Shown: piece after piece, positions 15,536 to 24,688 of the stretch
How the letters are laid out: the number at the start of each line of letters is the position of its first letter
Numbering within the stretch: position 1 is the first letter of the stretch
NCBI RefSeq assembly: GCF_000024845.1
Contig: NC_013501.1
Coordinates: 2,150,874 to 2,214,873 of the forward strand
Source: Rhodothermus marinus DSM 4252
Lineage (GTDB): Bacteria > Bacteroidota > Rhodothermia > Rhodothermales > Rhodothermaceae
DNA: 64,000 bases
Direction of reading: 5' to 3'
Notes under the pieces: model-generated
What the model was told of the DNA's origin: nothing
Databases searched by the model: none
What the model saw: the letters and a program-made list of their open reading frames with translations, nothing else
Program-made: the position numbers and the translations under genes

Positions 15536-16041
15536 TCGTTTGCTGCGGGCTGATGCTGGCCGCCCTGCTTCCGCTCGGCGTGCAGGCCCAGTCCTCGCTC
15601 TTTGACCCCGCCATCATGGCCCCCATCGGCTGGAAGCGCGTCGAGGAGGCTATGGCCGCCGCCGAAAAAAGCGGCAAGAAGGTGCTCATCGACATCTCGG
15701 CGCCCTGGTGCCCCTGGTGCCGCCGCATGCAAAAAGAGGTCTATCCCGACTCGGCGGTGGTGGCCTACCTGAAGGCGCACTTCGAGTATGCCCGGCTCAA
15801 CGGTGAGGACAATACGCGAAGGCTCACATTCCGCGGCTACGACCTGACCGAGGCCGAGCTGGCCCAGGCGCTGGGCCTCACGGGCTATCCGACCACCGTC
15901 TTTCTCGAACCCGACGGCACCTACATCACGCGCGTGCCCGGCTTCGTGCCCACCGAGACGTTCCTGCAGATTCTGCGCTTCATCGGCTCCGAAGCTTACC
16001 GCACGCAGAGCTTCGAAGAGTTCGCCGGAAAGCAGCGCTGA
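15523..16041 (+). CDS. secreted thioredoxin-like protein (CPWC)
   Basis: A 172-residue protein with signal peptide VCCGLMLAALLPLGVQAQ. Its thioredoxin fold resembles the DUF255/thioredoxin-like DsbD-gamma type: KVLIDISAPWCPWCRRMQKEVY places the active-site Cys pair CPWC near residues 65-68, and the cis-Pro loop is TGYPTTVFLEPDG near 124-136. Export means it should work as a periplasmic thiol reductant or oxidant. The gene starts inside the end of the glycosyltransferase. A shared role with that gene cannot be read from the sequence. ATG 15523 gives the intact signal peptide. Confidence 0.88.
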   Translation: MRRLIVCCGLMLAALLPLGVQAQSSLFDPAIMAPIGWKRVEEAMAAAEKSGKKVLIDISAPWCPWCRRMQKEVYPDSAVVAYLKAHFEYARLNGEDNTRRLTFRGYDLTEAELAQALGLTGYPTTVFLEPDGTYITRVPGFVPTETFLQILRFIGSEAYRTQSFEEFAGKQR

Positions 16042-16048
16042 GCAGCAT

Positions 16049-16084
16049 AAAAAAGATGCCCCGACCGTCAGTGGCCGGGGCATC
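16049..16084 (-). terminator. intrinsic terminator after sat-cysC
   Basis: An 11-12 bp stem (GATGCCCCGACC at 16055-16066 against GGCCGGGGCATC at 16073-16084, with one mismatch) is followed, on the minus strand, by six Ts at 16049-16054. The T tract lies on the minus-strand side only, so it serves the sulfate gene ending at 16110, although the stem may also slow plus-strand transcription. Confidence 0.85.
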
Positions 16085-16109
16085 CGCTGTTATATGATGG
16101 CGAAAGCCT

Positions 16110-17846
16110 TCAGGCGCCGTTCTCCTCTTTCTTCAGGTAGCCTTCCCGGTAGAGATAGTCGAGGATTTTCTCGACGCACTGCTCGACCGTTTCTTCGGTG
16201 GTGCGGCAGACGATTTCCGGGTTTGAGGGCGGCTCGTAGGGATCGTCGATGCCCGTGAAGCCCTTGATGAGGCCGGCACGCGCCTTCGCATAGAGTCCTT
16301 TCACATCGCGCTGCTCGCACACCTCCAGCGGCGTATCGACAAAGACCTCGATGTAGCCGCCGAAGCTGCTGATAAGCTGGCGATTGTACTGGCGGTCGGC
16401 CTCGTAGGGCGCGATCGGCGCGCAGATCGCAATGCCGCGGTGTTTGGTGATCTCGCTGGCCACGTAGCCGATGCGGCGCACGTTGATCGAGCGGTCTTCT
16501 TTCGAGAAGCCCAGGCCTTTGCTCAGGTGCGTGCGCACCACGTCGCCGTCGAGCAGCGTCACGGGCCGCCCGGTCAGCTCCAGCAGGCGCGTCATGAGCG
16601 CGTTGGCAATGGTCGATTTGCCCGAACCCGAAAGCCCCGTGAAGAAGACCGTGAAGCCCTGCTGGTGACGGGGCGGATGCGTGCGGCGCAGTTCGGCCAC
16701 GACCTCGGGGTAAGAGAACCATTCGGGGATCTCCTCGCCCTCGGCCAGCCGCCGCCGCAGTTCGGTGCCCGAGATGCTCAGCGTCCGTTCCCCCTCCTTA
16801 ACTTCGTCGATCGGCTTGTAGGTGTCCTGGTCCGGCACGTATACCATCAGCTTGAAGGGCACCACCCCGATGCCCAGCTCGTCCTGGTACTTCTGCACCA
16901 GTTCCTGAGCGTCGTAGGGGCCATAGAACGGCCTGCCGCTGGAATCCTTGCCCGGACCGGCATGGTCGCGTCCGATGATCAGGTGCGTGCAGCCGTAGTT
17001 CTTGCGGATGATCGCGTGCCAGACGGCCTCGCGGGGCCCGCCCATGCGCATGGCCAGCGGCAGCAGGCTCAGCATGGCCCGCCCTTCGGGATAGTACTTG
17101 AGCAGCTTGCGGTAGCAACGCACGCGCGTGTAATAGTCGATGTCGCCGGGCTTCGTCATGCCCACCACCGGATGGATGAGCAGGTGGCCGCCCACCTCTT
17201 CGGCGGCGCGGTCGGTCAGTTCCTTGTGGGCCCGGTGCATGGGGTTGCGCGTCTGGAAGGCCACGATGCGCTCCCATCCCCGCCGCTCGAACTCGGCCCG
17301 GAGATGAGCCGGCGTGTGGCGCAGCTCCTTGAAGTCGTAGTGCACCGGAAGCTGCACGCCCTTGAGCGTGCCGCCCACGTAGTAGTCGCCGGCCTCGTGC
17401 ATCAGATAGGCCACGGCGGGATGCTCGGTGCTCGTCGTGCCGAAGACCAGCCGGGCTTCCCGCTCCTTGTCGGGCTTCCACACGTCCTCGACGTGCATGA
17501 CGGCCAGCAGCAGCCCGGTCGGGTCGCGCAGCGCCACCTCGTCGCCGGGGTTCAGCGTGCGGGCCACTGCTTCCGAAACGTCCAGCGTGATCGGCATGGG
17601 CCAGAGGATGCCGCTCTGCAGGCGCATCTCCTCGACGACCCGATCGTAGTCGGCCCGGTTCAGGAAGCCCCGCAGCGGCGAAAAGCCTCCGTTCAGCAGC
17701 AGTTCGATATCGCAGAGCTGCCGCGGCGTGAGCGTAATGGAAGGTAGCGTCAGCGCCTTTTCTCTGAGCGCCTCACGTTCGGCTTCCGGGACGATCAGCT
17801 CGCAGAGCGTTCCTCCATGTGGTTCGATGAGCGTGGTGGTAGGCAT
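16110..17846 (-). CDS. bifunctional sulfate adenylyltransferase / adenylylsulfate kinase
   Basis: A 578-residue fusion that activates sulfate: ATP + sulfate to APS, then APS to PAPS. The Sat part (about 1-390) has the LNGGFSPLRGFL start, the HxxH motif in RNPMHRAHKEL near 200, and the second active-site block IIGRDHAGPG near 290. The APS kinase part has Walker A GLSGSGKST near 400, a DGDVVRTHL block near 430, and ISSFGGYIEVFVDTP near 490. PAPS can feed reduction to cysteine or sulfation of polysaccharides or lipids; the sequence here does not decide. It is divergent in setting from the thioredoxin, ends at a strong terminator and follows an SLC13 permease 45 bases upstream on the same strand, so uptake and activation are probably co-expressed. 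Confidence 0.97.
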   Translation of the reverse strand: MPTTTLIEPHGGTLCELIVPEAEREALREKALTLPSITLTPRQLCDIELLLNGGFSPLRGFLNRADYDRVVEEMRLQSGILWPMPITLDVSEAVARTLNPGDEVALRDPTGLLLAVMHVEDVWKPDKEREARLVFGTTSTEHPAVAYLMHEAGDYYVGGTLKGVQLPVHYDFKELRHTPAHLRAEFERRGWERIVAFQTRNPMHRAHKELTDRAAEEVGGHLLIHPVVGMTKPGDIDYYTRVRCYRKLLKYYPEGRAMLSLLPLAMRMGGPREAVWHAIIRKNYGCTHLIIGRDHAGPGKDSSGRPFYGPYDAQELVQKYQDELGIGVVPFKLMVYVPDQDTYKPIDEVKEGERTLSISGTELRRRLAEGEEIPEWFSYPEVVAELRRTHPPRHQQGFTVFFTGLSGSGKSTIANALMTRLLELTGRPVTLLDGDVVRTHLSKGLGFSKEDRSINVRRIGYVASEITKHRGIAICAPIAPYEADRQYNRQLISSFGGYIEVFVDTPLEVCEQRDVKGLYAKARAGLIKGFTGIDDPYEPPSNPEIVCRTTEETVEQCVEKILDYLYREGYLKKEENGA

Positions 17847-17891
17847 CGGTACGTCTACCTCGGGTTTGGTTAAACGAATACAGCGAACGAT

Positions 17892-19667
17892 TTACAGCCA
17901 GGTTAACGAAATCATGGTCAGTCCGACCACGAAAACCAGCGCAGCCGCCGGAGCCCCCGCCTTCAGGTAATCGCTGAAGCGATACCCTCCGGCCGACATG
18001 ACCATCAGGTTGGTCTGATAGCCGATGGGTGTCAGGAAGCTGGCCGAAGCGGCCACGGCGATCGTAATGGCGAAGGCCCGGGGTTCAAGCCCGAGTTCGC
18101 CGGCCACGGCCAACGCCACGGGCAGCATGAGCGCGGCGGCCGCGTTGTTCGTGAACAACTCGGTCAGCACCATGGTGACCAGGTACAGCACGGCCAGCGC
18201 GGCCACGGGTCCCAGGTCGGCCGTCAGCGTCACCAGACCGTGGCCGAGGGCGGCGGCCAGTCCGGAGCGGTCGACGGCCTGGCCGATGCCCAGCGCCGCC
18301 GCGATCACCACGAGCACCTGCAGGTCGAGCGCCTGCCGGGCTTCGCTGCCCGACAGGCAGCGCGTCGCCACCATACCGAGCGCCGCGGCAAAAGCCGCCG
18401 TCACCAGCGGGACCCAACCCAATCCGGCCAGCAGCACCATGCCGGCAAAGATGGCCAGCGCGATGGGCGCATGGCGCGGACGCGGCCGGGGACGCTCGGG
18501 GCTTCGGGGCGCCACCAGATAGAACTCGTCGCGTCGGGCATTCCAGCGCCGGTCGAATCCGTTCCGGGCTTCGATCAGCAGCAGATCGCCCGCTTCGATC
18601 GGGATGCGTCCCAGCGACCCCACGATACGCTGACCTTGCCGCTGGATGCCCAGCACGACGCCGCCATATTGCTCCCGGAACTGCACCTCGCGGAGCGTCT
18701 TTCCCACCAGGTTCGACGAAGGCGCCACAACGGCTTCGAAAAGCGGGAGCGTCTGCGTGGCGTTTTCCTCCACCGAGGGCAGTGCCCGCTCCAACCCGTC
18801 GCGTTCCAGCAGCCGCTCGATCATACGGGCCGATCCCACGAACGTCAGCATGTCGCCGCCCTGCAGCACCTGCTCCGGCGCGGCCGGGATCACGCGCCCG
18901 CTACGCCGGATGTGCACCAGGTAGGCCTCGCCCAGCGCACGCAGGCCGGCTTCCTCCACCGTCTTGCCCTCCAGATGGCCGCCCGGTGTGACCCGCAGTT
19001 CGAACAGGCATTCTTTCAGCCCTTCCTCGAAGCCGCCCCGGTCGCGCCGCCGGTCCGGCAGCAGCCGGTGTCCGATCAGCGCAAAGAACAAAATCACGGC
19101 CACGGCCACGGGCAAGCCCACCCAGGTCAGGTCGAACATGCGCAGGCCCGGCAACCCGGCCTGGATCATCAGCCCGGAGATGACCAGGTTCGTGGAGGTC
19201 CCGATCAGCGTGATCATGCCGCCCACGATGGCCGCATACGAAAGCGGAATGAGCAGTTTGGACGGGGCCAGATTGTGCCGCTCGGCCCACTGCTGCACGC
19301 GCGGCATGAGCATCGCCACGATGGGCGTGTTGTTCAGAAAGGCCGAAAGCGCCGAAACGGGTGCCATCAGGCGCAGAACGGCCCGGCCCGTGGACGGCCT
19401 GCGAGGAAACAGGATGCGATCCACGAAGGCCAGCGCTTCGGTGCGTTGCAGACCGGCCGCCACCACGAACAGCGCCGCCACCGTCAGCACGGCCGGATTC
19501 GAAAAGCCCGCGAATGCTTCCTGTGGCGTGAGCACGCCGGTGAGCAGCAGCAACCCCAGCGTCCCCAGAAAGATCAGGTCCGGACGCGCCACTTCCCGCA
19601 CCAGCGCCACGACCATCGCGGCGATGGCCGCCAGCGTAATCCAGGCCTGCCATCCCAGCGCCTCCAT
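17892..19667 (-). CDS. SLC13-family permease with two TrkA-C domains, probable sulfate uptake
   Basis: A 591-residue inner-membrane transporter. The first half has five or six hydrophobic helices with the family motif LNNTPIVAMLMPRV near 113-126 and IGTSTNLVISGL near 160. A soluble middle holds two TrkA-C domains: LEGKTVEEAGLR to GGDMLTFVG near 225-275, and LVGKTLREVQFR to EAGDLLLIE near 313-365. The second half mirrors the first, with ELFTNNAAAALMLPVALA and SFLTPIGYQTNLMVM. The domain order membrane, TrkA-C pair, membrane is that of SLC13/DASS permeases. The neighbour sat-cysC points to sulfate as the substrate, but other members move dicarboxylates. The start ATG 19667 precedes the first helix. 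Confidence 0.92.
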   Translation of the reverse strand: MEALGWQAWITLAAIAAMVVALVREVARPDLIFLGTLGLLLLTGVLTPQEAFAGFSNPAVLTVAALFVVAAGLQRTEALAFVDRILFPRRPSTGRAVLRLMAPVSALSAFLNNTPIVAMLMPRVQQWAERHNLAPSKLLIPLSYAAIVGGMITLIGTSTNLVISGLMIQAGLPGLRMFDLTWVGLPVAVAVILFFALIGHRLLPDRRRDRGGFEEGLKECLFELRVTPGGHLEGKTVEEAGLRALGEAYLVHIRRSGRVIPAAPEQVLQGGDMLTFVGSARMIERLLERDGLERALPSVEENATQTLPLFEAVVAPSSNLVGKTLREVQFREQYGGVVLGIQRQGQRIVGSLGRIPIEAGDLLLIEARNGFDRRWNARRDEFYLVAPRSPERPRPRPRHAPIALAIFAGMVLLAGLGWVPLVTAAFAAALGMVATRCLSGSEARQALDLQVLVVIAAALGIGQAVDRSGLAAALGHGLVTLTADLGPVAALAVLYLVTMVLTELFTNNAAAALMLPVALAVAGELGLEPRAFAITIAVAASASFLTPIGYQTNLMVMSAGGYRFSDYLKAGAPAAALVFVVGLTMISLTWL

Positions 19668-19695
19668 GACCCGATCCTTTTACAACATCCCATGG

Positions 19696-20652
19696 TTAGC
19701 TGCCGGTCAGTCCCAGCCGCTGCTTGAAGTATTCCAGCGTGCGTCGCAATCCTTCGCGCCGGCTCACTTTTGGTTCCCAGCCCAGCACGCGTCGGGCCAG
19801 CGAGATGTCGGGCTGGCGCACCTTCGGATCGTCGGCCGGCAGCGGCTTGAAGACAATCTCGCTCTTGCTGCCGGTCAGTTCGATGATCTCTTTGGCAAAT
19901 TCCAGAATGGAGATTTCTTCGGGGTTGCCGATGTTGACCGGCCCCACGTAGTCGCTCATGAGCAGGCGGTAGATGCCTTCGACCAGATCGTCGATGTACT
20001 GGAACGAGCGGGTCTGGCTTCCGTCGCCGTAAACCGTGATGGGTTCTCCCTTGAGCGCCTGCGTCATGAACGTCGGGAGCGCCCGCCCGTCGTCGAGCCG
20101 CATCCGGGGGCCGTACGAGTTAAAGATGCGCACGATGCGCACGTCGACGCCGTGATAGCGGTGGTAGGCCATCGTCATGGCCTCGGCAAAGCGCTTGGCC
20201 TCGTCGTAGACGCCCCGCAGCCCCACCGGGTTGACGTTGCCCCAGTAGTCTTCGGGCTGCGGGTGCACCAGCGGATCGCCGTAGACCTCGCTGGTCGAGG
20301 CCAGCAGAAAGCGCGCACCTTTGGCCTTGGCCAGCCCCAGTGCCTTGTGCGTGCCCAGCGCCCCCACCTTGAGCGTCTGAATCGGATACTTCAGATAGTC
20401 GACAGGGGAGGCCGGGCTGGCAAAATGCAGCACGTAGTCGAGCGGTCCCTCCACATAGATGAAGTTCGTCACATCGTGGTGGATGAAGTGGAACCGCTCG
20501 TGGCCGATCAGATGCGCGATGTTGTCCGGGGAGCCCGTGATGAAGTTATCCATGCAGATCACTTCGTGGCCCTCGGCCAGAAACCGCTCGCACAGGTGCG
20601 AGCCGATGAAGCCGGCGCCCCCCGTGATCAGCGTACGCGGTGGACGACTCAT
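19696..20652 (-). CDS. UDP-glucuronate decarboxylase (UDP-xylose synthase)
   Basis: A 318-residue extended SDR enzyme that turns UDP-glucuronate into UDP-xylose with bound NAD. The Rossmann motif is GGAGFIGS (11-18). The catalytic set is Ser in [10 protein letters not shown] near 120 and YDEAKRFAE (Tyr-x-x-x-Lys) near 149-153. Family marks are MDNFITGS near 35, [17 protein letters not shown] near 78-94, [16 protein letters not shown] near 203, and [15 protein letters not shown]. Its ATG overlaps the stop of the upstream UDP-glucose dehydrogenase as ATGA, so the two steps UDP-glucose to UDP-glucuronate to UDP-xylose are coded as one coupled unit. The product would supply cell-surface polysaccharide. 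Confidence 0.95.
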   Translation of the reverse strand: MSRPPRTLITGGAGFIGSHLCERFLAEGHEVICMDNFITGSPDNIAHLIGHERFHFIHHDVTNFIYVEGPLDYVLHFASPASPVDYLKYPIQTLKVGALGTHKALGLAKAKGARFLLASTSEVYGDPLVHPQPEDYWGNVNPVGLRGVYDEAKRFAEAMTMAYHRYHGVDVRIVRIFNSYGPRMRLDDGRALPTFMTQALKGEPITVYGDGSQTRSFQYIDDLVEGIYRLLMSDYVGPVNIGNPEEISILEFAKEIIELTGSKSEIVFKPLPADDPKVRQPDISLARRVLGWEPKVSRREGLRRTLEYFKQRLGLTGS

Positions 20653-22049
20653 GCGCCTGTTTTTCCGTCGGTTGTGCTTGAACTGGCCAGCAGTACCGGA
20701 TCCGGGTTGGCGTGCGGCGGATAGTGCGGCCGGCCGATCGAGTAGTACTCAAAACCCATCTCCGCCATCCGCTTTGGATGGTACAGGTTGCGGCCGTCGA
20801 AGATCAGCGGCCGCGCCAGCCGATTCCGCATGCGCTGAAAGTCCGGCCGCCGGAACTCGTTCCACTCCGTGCAGATGATCAGCGCCTCGGCGCCGTCGAG
20901 CGCTTCGTACATGCCCGGGGCATACGTGAGCGCATCGCCGAAGACGGCCCGCGTGTTTGCCATCGCTTCCGGATCGAACACCACGAGGTCGGCGCCATGC
21001 TCCAGCAGCTTGCGAATGATCACATGTGAAGGGGCCTCGCGCACATCGTCGGTGTTCGCCTTGAAGGCCAGGCCCCAGACGGCCAGCCGTCGGCCTTCGA
21101 GCTGTCCCTCGAAGTAGTCGTAGACGCGCTCGGCCAGCAACCGCCGCTGCCGCTCGTTGACGTCGAGCACGGCCTTCAGAATCTGAAACGCGTAGCCGTA
21201 CTCCTCGGCCGTGCGCGCCAGCGCCTTGACGTCTTTCGGGAAGCAGCTCCCGCCAAAGCCGATCCCGGCATAAAGGAACTGCTTGCCGATGCGGCTGTCG
21301 AGGCCGATCCCGCGCCGCACTTCGTCGACGTTGGCCCCGACGCGCTCGCACACGTTGGCGATCTCGTTCATGAACGTGATCTTCGTCGCCAGGAAGGCAT
21401 TGGCCGCGTACTTGGTCATCTCCGAGCTGCGCTCGTCCATGACCAGGATCGGGTTGCCCTGGCGCACGAACGGCTCGTAGAGCTGCGTCATGATCTCGGC
21501 CGCCCGCGGGCTGCGCGTGCCGATGATCACGCGCTCGGGTTTCATGAAGTCGTCGACGGCCACGCCCTCCCGGAGAAACTCCGGATTGGAGACCACATCG
21601 AACTGCTCGCCGGCCTTCAGTCCGTAGGACTCGAAAATCTCCCGCACACGGTCGGCCGTTCCCACGGGCACCGTGCTCTTGTTGACGATGATCTTATAGC
21701 CGGTCTCCGGATGGGCGACCATCCACCGGGCGATCTGATCGGCGACACCCAGCACGTACGAGAGATCGGCCGAGCCGTCTTCGCCCGGCGGTGTGGGCAA
21801 CGCCAGAAAGATCACCTCGCTTTCGGGCAGGGCGTCTTCCAGCGACGTGGTGAAGTGCAGCCGGCCTTCCCGCCGGTTACGCTCGTAATAGATTTCCAGA
21901 CCGGGCTCGAAGATGGGCAGTTCGCCCCGGTTCAATTTTTCGATCTTACGGGCATCAATGTCCACGCAGATCACCTCGTTGCCCATTTCGGCAAAGCAGG
22001 TGCCGGTCACCAGACCGACGTACCCCGTACCAACAATGGCCAGCTTCAT
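20649..22049 (-). CDS. UDP-glucose 6-dehydrogenase
   Basis: A 466-residue enzyme making UDP-glucuronate from UDP-glucose with two NAD+. The N-terminal Rossmann motif is [12 protein letters not shown] (5-16), followed by [20 protein letters not shown]. The middle carries [21 protein letters not shown] near 160-180 and [15 protein letters not shown] near 210. The nucleophile Cys sits in [10 protein letters not shown] near residue 268, and the C-terminal UDP-binding part has [17 protein letters not shown]. Length and motif order are normal. The stop is shared with the next gene by ATGA. This gene heads the pair; 428 bases without genes precede it. Confidence 0.97.
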   Translation of the reverse strand: MKLAIVGTGYVGLVTGTCFAEMGNEVICVDIDARKIEKLNRGELPIFEPGLEIYYERNRREGRLHFTTSLEDALPESEVIFLALPTPPGEDGSADLSYVLGVADQIARWMVAHPETGYKIIVNKSTVPVGTADRVREIFESYGLKAGEQFDVVSNPEFLREGVAVDDFMKPERVIIGTRSPRAAEIMTQLYEPFVRQGNPILVMDERSSEMTKYAANAFLATKITFMNEIANVCERVGANVDEVRRGIGLDSRIGKQFLYAGIGFGGSCFPKDVKALARTAEEYGYAFQILKAVLDVNERQRRLLAERVYDYFEGQLEGRRLAVWGLAFKANTDDVREAPSHVIIRKLLEHGADLVVFDPEAMANTRAVFGDALTYAPGMYEALDGAEALIICTEWNEFRRPDFQRMRNRLARPLIFDGRNLYHPKRMAEMGFEYYSIGRPHYPPHANPDPVLLASSSTTDGKTGA

Positions 22050-22477
22050 GTTACCTCTTATGTTTTACCCCCGGGTCCTCCAGCGCTGTAAGAAAAGCCA
22101 CGCGGTGCCTCCACGCATGCGCCTGTGGCGAAAGTGCCCCTGCACTTTTTGCGTGCCTCTGTCAGACAGTTCGGCGGATTAACGCGGAAGTAAAGCCTGA
22201 AGATGCCATATTGCTGCAATGCGCACGCTTTTCATGAAAATCCCGTCGAGGTGTGCCTTCAGCATGTCCGTGTGGCAGGTCGACACTGCGAACGTGCATA
22301 CATCGGCAGACACAAAGGTCCGCCCCTACATGGGGGAAACGATGTCGTTTGCCTGATAGAGGCCCTGCCGTGGGCTTTCAAGATGGAGACGGGGATGCCG
22401 CGCATATGCATCCGGCCGGCCCGAAGGGTCCCGGGATTGTCATCTAACCGCCAGGCCGTTTCTCCGGCATCCGGCGA
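22050..22477. other. 428-base gene-free stretch upstream of UDP-glucose dehydrogenase
   Basis: This lies between the LytTR regulator stop and the ugd start, both on the minus strand. It should hold the terminator of the former and the promoter of the latter. A perfect 7-bp hairpin, AAAGTGC-CCCT-GCACTTT, is at 22131-22148 with a few Ts on each side, so it could end transcription in either direction. A short dispersed repeat lies at 22304-22343 and is listed separately. No open frame here has convincing coding character. Confidence 0.6.
22304..22343 (+). repeat. short dispersed repeat, copy 1 (family B)
   Basis: The core GGCAGACACAAAGGTCC followed by GCCCCTAC matches the copy at 52274-52313 at 20 of 25 positions, and both are followed by GGGG and, after a short spacer, GATG. 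Both copies lie in gene-free DNA. No flanking target-site duplication is visible. A weaker candidate is near 3215-3245. Confidence 0.55.
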
Positions 22478-23278
22478 TCACCCGGCATTCAGACCCAGCC
22501 GACGCTCCAGTGCTTCGCGGCGGCTGCGGCTGACCTTCAGGCGCACGCCGTTTTTCAGACGCACGGCATAGCGACCGCCGGCCCCGCGCAGCAGCACGTC
22601 GATCAGGTCGATCCGCACAATGGCGGAGCGGTGGATCCGGATGAACAGCTCCGGATCGAGCCGCTCTTCGAGCATCTGCATCTGCTCGCGGATCACGTAC
22701 ACCTGATCGCCCACGTGCAGCTCGGCATAGGGCCCGCTGGCCGTGATGTAGTCGATCTGACGGACCGGAATGACGCGCACCTGGCCACGCATTTCGACGG
22801 CAATGCGTTCCAGGTATTTCGAAGGCTTCGGTTGTGCCGACGGCCGCTCGTCCTGCAGAAGTTGCAGCAGGCGCTCGCGCAGCGCCTCCACTTCCCGGAG
22901 TTTCAGCAGGCGGCGGGCGCGCTCCAGCGCCTGTTCGAAGCGTTCGTCGTCGAAGGGTTTGAGCAGGTAGTCGATGGCCGCCACCTCGAAGGCCTTCAGC
23001 GCATACTGATCGTAGGCTGTCACGAAGATGGTCACGGGCATCTGTTCGGGACCGATCTCGCGCACCACGTCGAGCCCGGTCATGCCCGGCATCTGGACGT
23101 CGAGGAAGACCAGGTCGGGTTGCAGCGCGCGAATGGCCTCGACGGCCTCCCGACCGCTCGTGGCCTGTCCGGCCACTTCGATGTCCTCGCGGCCTTCGAG
23201 CAAGTCCAGCAGGCGCTGGCGGGCCAGCGGCTCGTCGTCGACGATCAGGACACGCAGCGGACGATCAGGCGTCGGCAT
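22478..23278 (-). CDS. LytTR-type response regulator
   Basis: A 266-residue regulator. The receiver domain (about 8-125) opens with VLIVDDEPLAR and has the phospho-acceptor Asp in LVFLDVQMPGMTG (near 58), then Thr in FVTAYDQYALKAFEV and Lys in DYLLKPFDDERF. The C-terminal half from about 165 is a LytTR DNA-binding domain: YITASGPYAELHVG, MLEERLDPELFIRIHRSAIV near 215-234, and a Lys/Arg-rich end. Its ATG overlaps the end of the sensor kinase by 14 bases, so the two make one two-component system, controlling an unknown regulon. LytTR systems often govern surface or exported functions, and several envelope genes follow on the opposite side. Confidence 0.95.
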   Translation of the reverse strand: MPTPDRPLRVLIVDDEPLARQRLLDLLEGREDIEVAGQATSGREAVEAIRALQPDLVFLDVQMPGMTGLDVVREIGPEQMPVTIFVTAYDQYALKAFEVAAIDYLLKPFDDERFEQALERARRLLKLREVEALRERLLQLLQDERPSAQPKPSKYLERIAVEMRGQVRVIPVRQIDYITASGPYAELHVGDQVYVIREQMQMLEERLDPELFIRIHRSAIVRIDLIDVLLRGAGGRYAVRLKNGVRLKVSRSRREALERRLGLNAG

Positions 23279-24434
23279 GGGCGCTCACGTGCAGGTCGGC
23301 TGCCGTATGATACGGCAAACTGATGCAGACTTCCATGCCGCCCTCCGGGGGCTGACGCAGTTCCATCCGGTAGGCATCGCCGTAGAGTCCCTCCAGGCGG
23401 GCCCGGGTGTTGCGCAACCCCAGCCCTTCCTGCCCCTGTCCGTTGCCGGAGAGGCCCGGGCCGTTGTCGCGCACGCACAGCCAGAGCTGATCGCCTTCAC
23501 GCCAGGCGCGCAGCGTGATGCGGCCGGTCGTCTCAAGGCGGCTTACGCCGTGCTTGATGGCGTTTTCCACGATGGGTTGCAGGATCAGATTCGGCACCAG
23601 CGCCTCGAGCACGTCCGGATCGATTTCCTGCTTCACCTCCAGCCGCCCCTGAAAGCGGATCTGTTGAATGTCGAGGTAGCCTTCCATAAAGCGCAGCTCC
23701 TGGGCCAGCGGCACCTCCTGCGCCCCGCTTTCGTCGAGCGTGTAGCGCAGCAGTTCGCTCAGGCGCGCGATCATGTGCCGCACGCCCTTCGGGTCGCGCT
23801 CGACCAGCGCCGAGATGGCGTGCAGCGTGTTGAAGAGAAAGTGCGGGTTGAGCTGCATGCGCAGCGCCTGCAGCCGGGCTTCGGTCAGACGCGCCTGCAG
23901 GTCGGCCGCCTGCGCCCGGAGCTGTGCGGCCTCCTGCTGGCGCTGCTGGTACCGGAGGAAGTAGTCCCGGGCAAAGCCGGCCGCCAGCACGGCGAAGAAG
24001 GTCACCAGGTCGTTGATGAACCAGAAGTGGCGAATGCCTTCCAGCAGGTCAAAACGACCACGCCGCCAGGGTAATTGATAGACGTAGAGGTAAAGAAAGT
24101 CCACCCAGATTTCCATCAGCAGCGCCACGGCCAGCCCGATCCCCAGCAGGAGCAGCAAGCGACCGGCCCACTGGGGACGATCGAAGGCCAGTCGGCGACT
24201 CAGCCAGAAAATGCCCGGCGTCAGCAGCGCCCAGGTATAAAATTCCGAAAAGATGTGCAGGACCTGCCGGCGCACCAGCGACACTTCCTGTCCGGCCCAG
24301 CGGGGATCGAGCAGTTTACCCGTCGCCACCAGCACCGCCAGAAACGTCCAGAACAGCCAGATCACCAGCACCTCTACCCAGCGTCGCCGCAGGAATCCTG
24401 CGCCGGCGCTTTCTGCTTCGTGCAAGGCGGCCAT
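23265..24434 (-). CDS. LytS-type sensor histidine kinase
   Basis: A 389-residue membrane kinase when started at ATG 24434, preceded by GGAA. A longer frame reaches 24548 but adds a Cys-rich, unlikely leader. Four hydrophobic helices lie in the first 150 residues (VLVIWLFWTFLAVLVATG; LLTPGIFWLS; LLLLLGIGLAVALLMEIW; FINDLVTFFAVLAAG). A coiled segment (QQRQQEAAQLRAQAADLQARL) leads to the His_kinase box LNPHFLFNTLHAIS near 195-208, where the His is phosphorylated. ATP-binding motifs are QPIVENAIKHG and VRDNGPGLSGNG, then GLGLRNTRARLEGLYG. No extracytoplasmic domain of note is present, so it probably senses the membrane or a small ligand. It forms a pair with the overlapping LytTR regulator. Confidence 0.94.
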   Translation of the reverse strand: MAALHEAESAGAGFLRRRWVEVLVIWLFWTFLAVLVATGKLLDPRWAGQEVSLVRRQVLHIFSEFYTWALLTPGIFWLSRRLAFDRPQWAGRLLLLLGIGLAVALLMEIWVDFLYLYVYQLPWRRGRFDLLEGIRHFWFINDLVTFFAVLAAGFARDYFLRYQQRQQEAAQLRAQAADLQARLTEARLQALRMQLNPHFLFNTLHAISALVERDPKGVRHMIARLSELLRYTLDESGAQEVPLAQELRFMEGYLDIQQIRFQGRLEVKQEIDPDVLEALVPNLILQPIVENAIKHGVSRLETTGRITLRAWREGDQLWLCVRDNGPGLSGNGQGQEGLGLRNTRARLEGLYGDAYRMELRQPPEGGMEVCISLPYHTAADLHVSAHADA

Positions 24435-24688
24435 GTATTTCCGTTTCGCTGTGATTACCCCGAACTGAAACGCCTGGATTTTCAAAAGGTCGCCCCGGTT
24501 GCATGAACGGCACGGCTCTGTCATAAAAGGCACGCCCCTGCATTGCAAAACAACTTCACCATATTTTAACCGAAAGCAGGTTACGCCTTCGCTGCGCCGT
24601 TGTCTTTCTCGTCAGCAGTGCGGGTCTCCGGCCGTTCTCGAGTCCGCCTGTGCCAAGCGTCGATTGCGAAAGCCATTCGCATCGGGCC

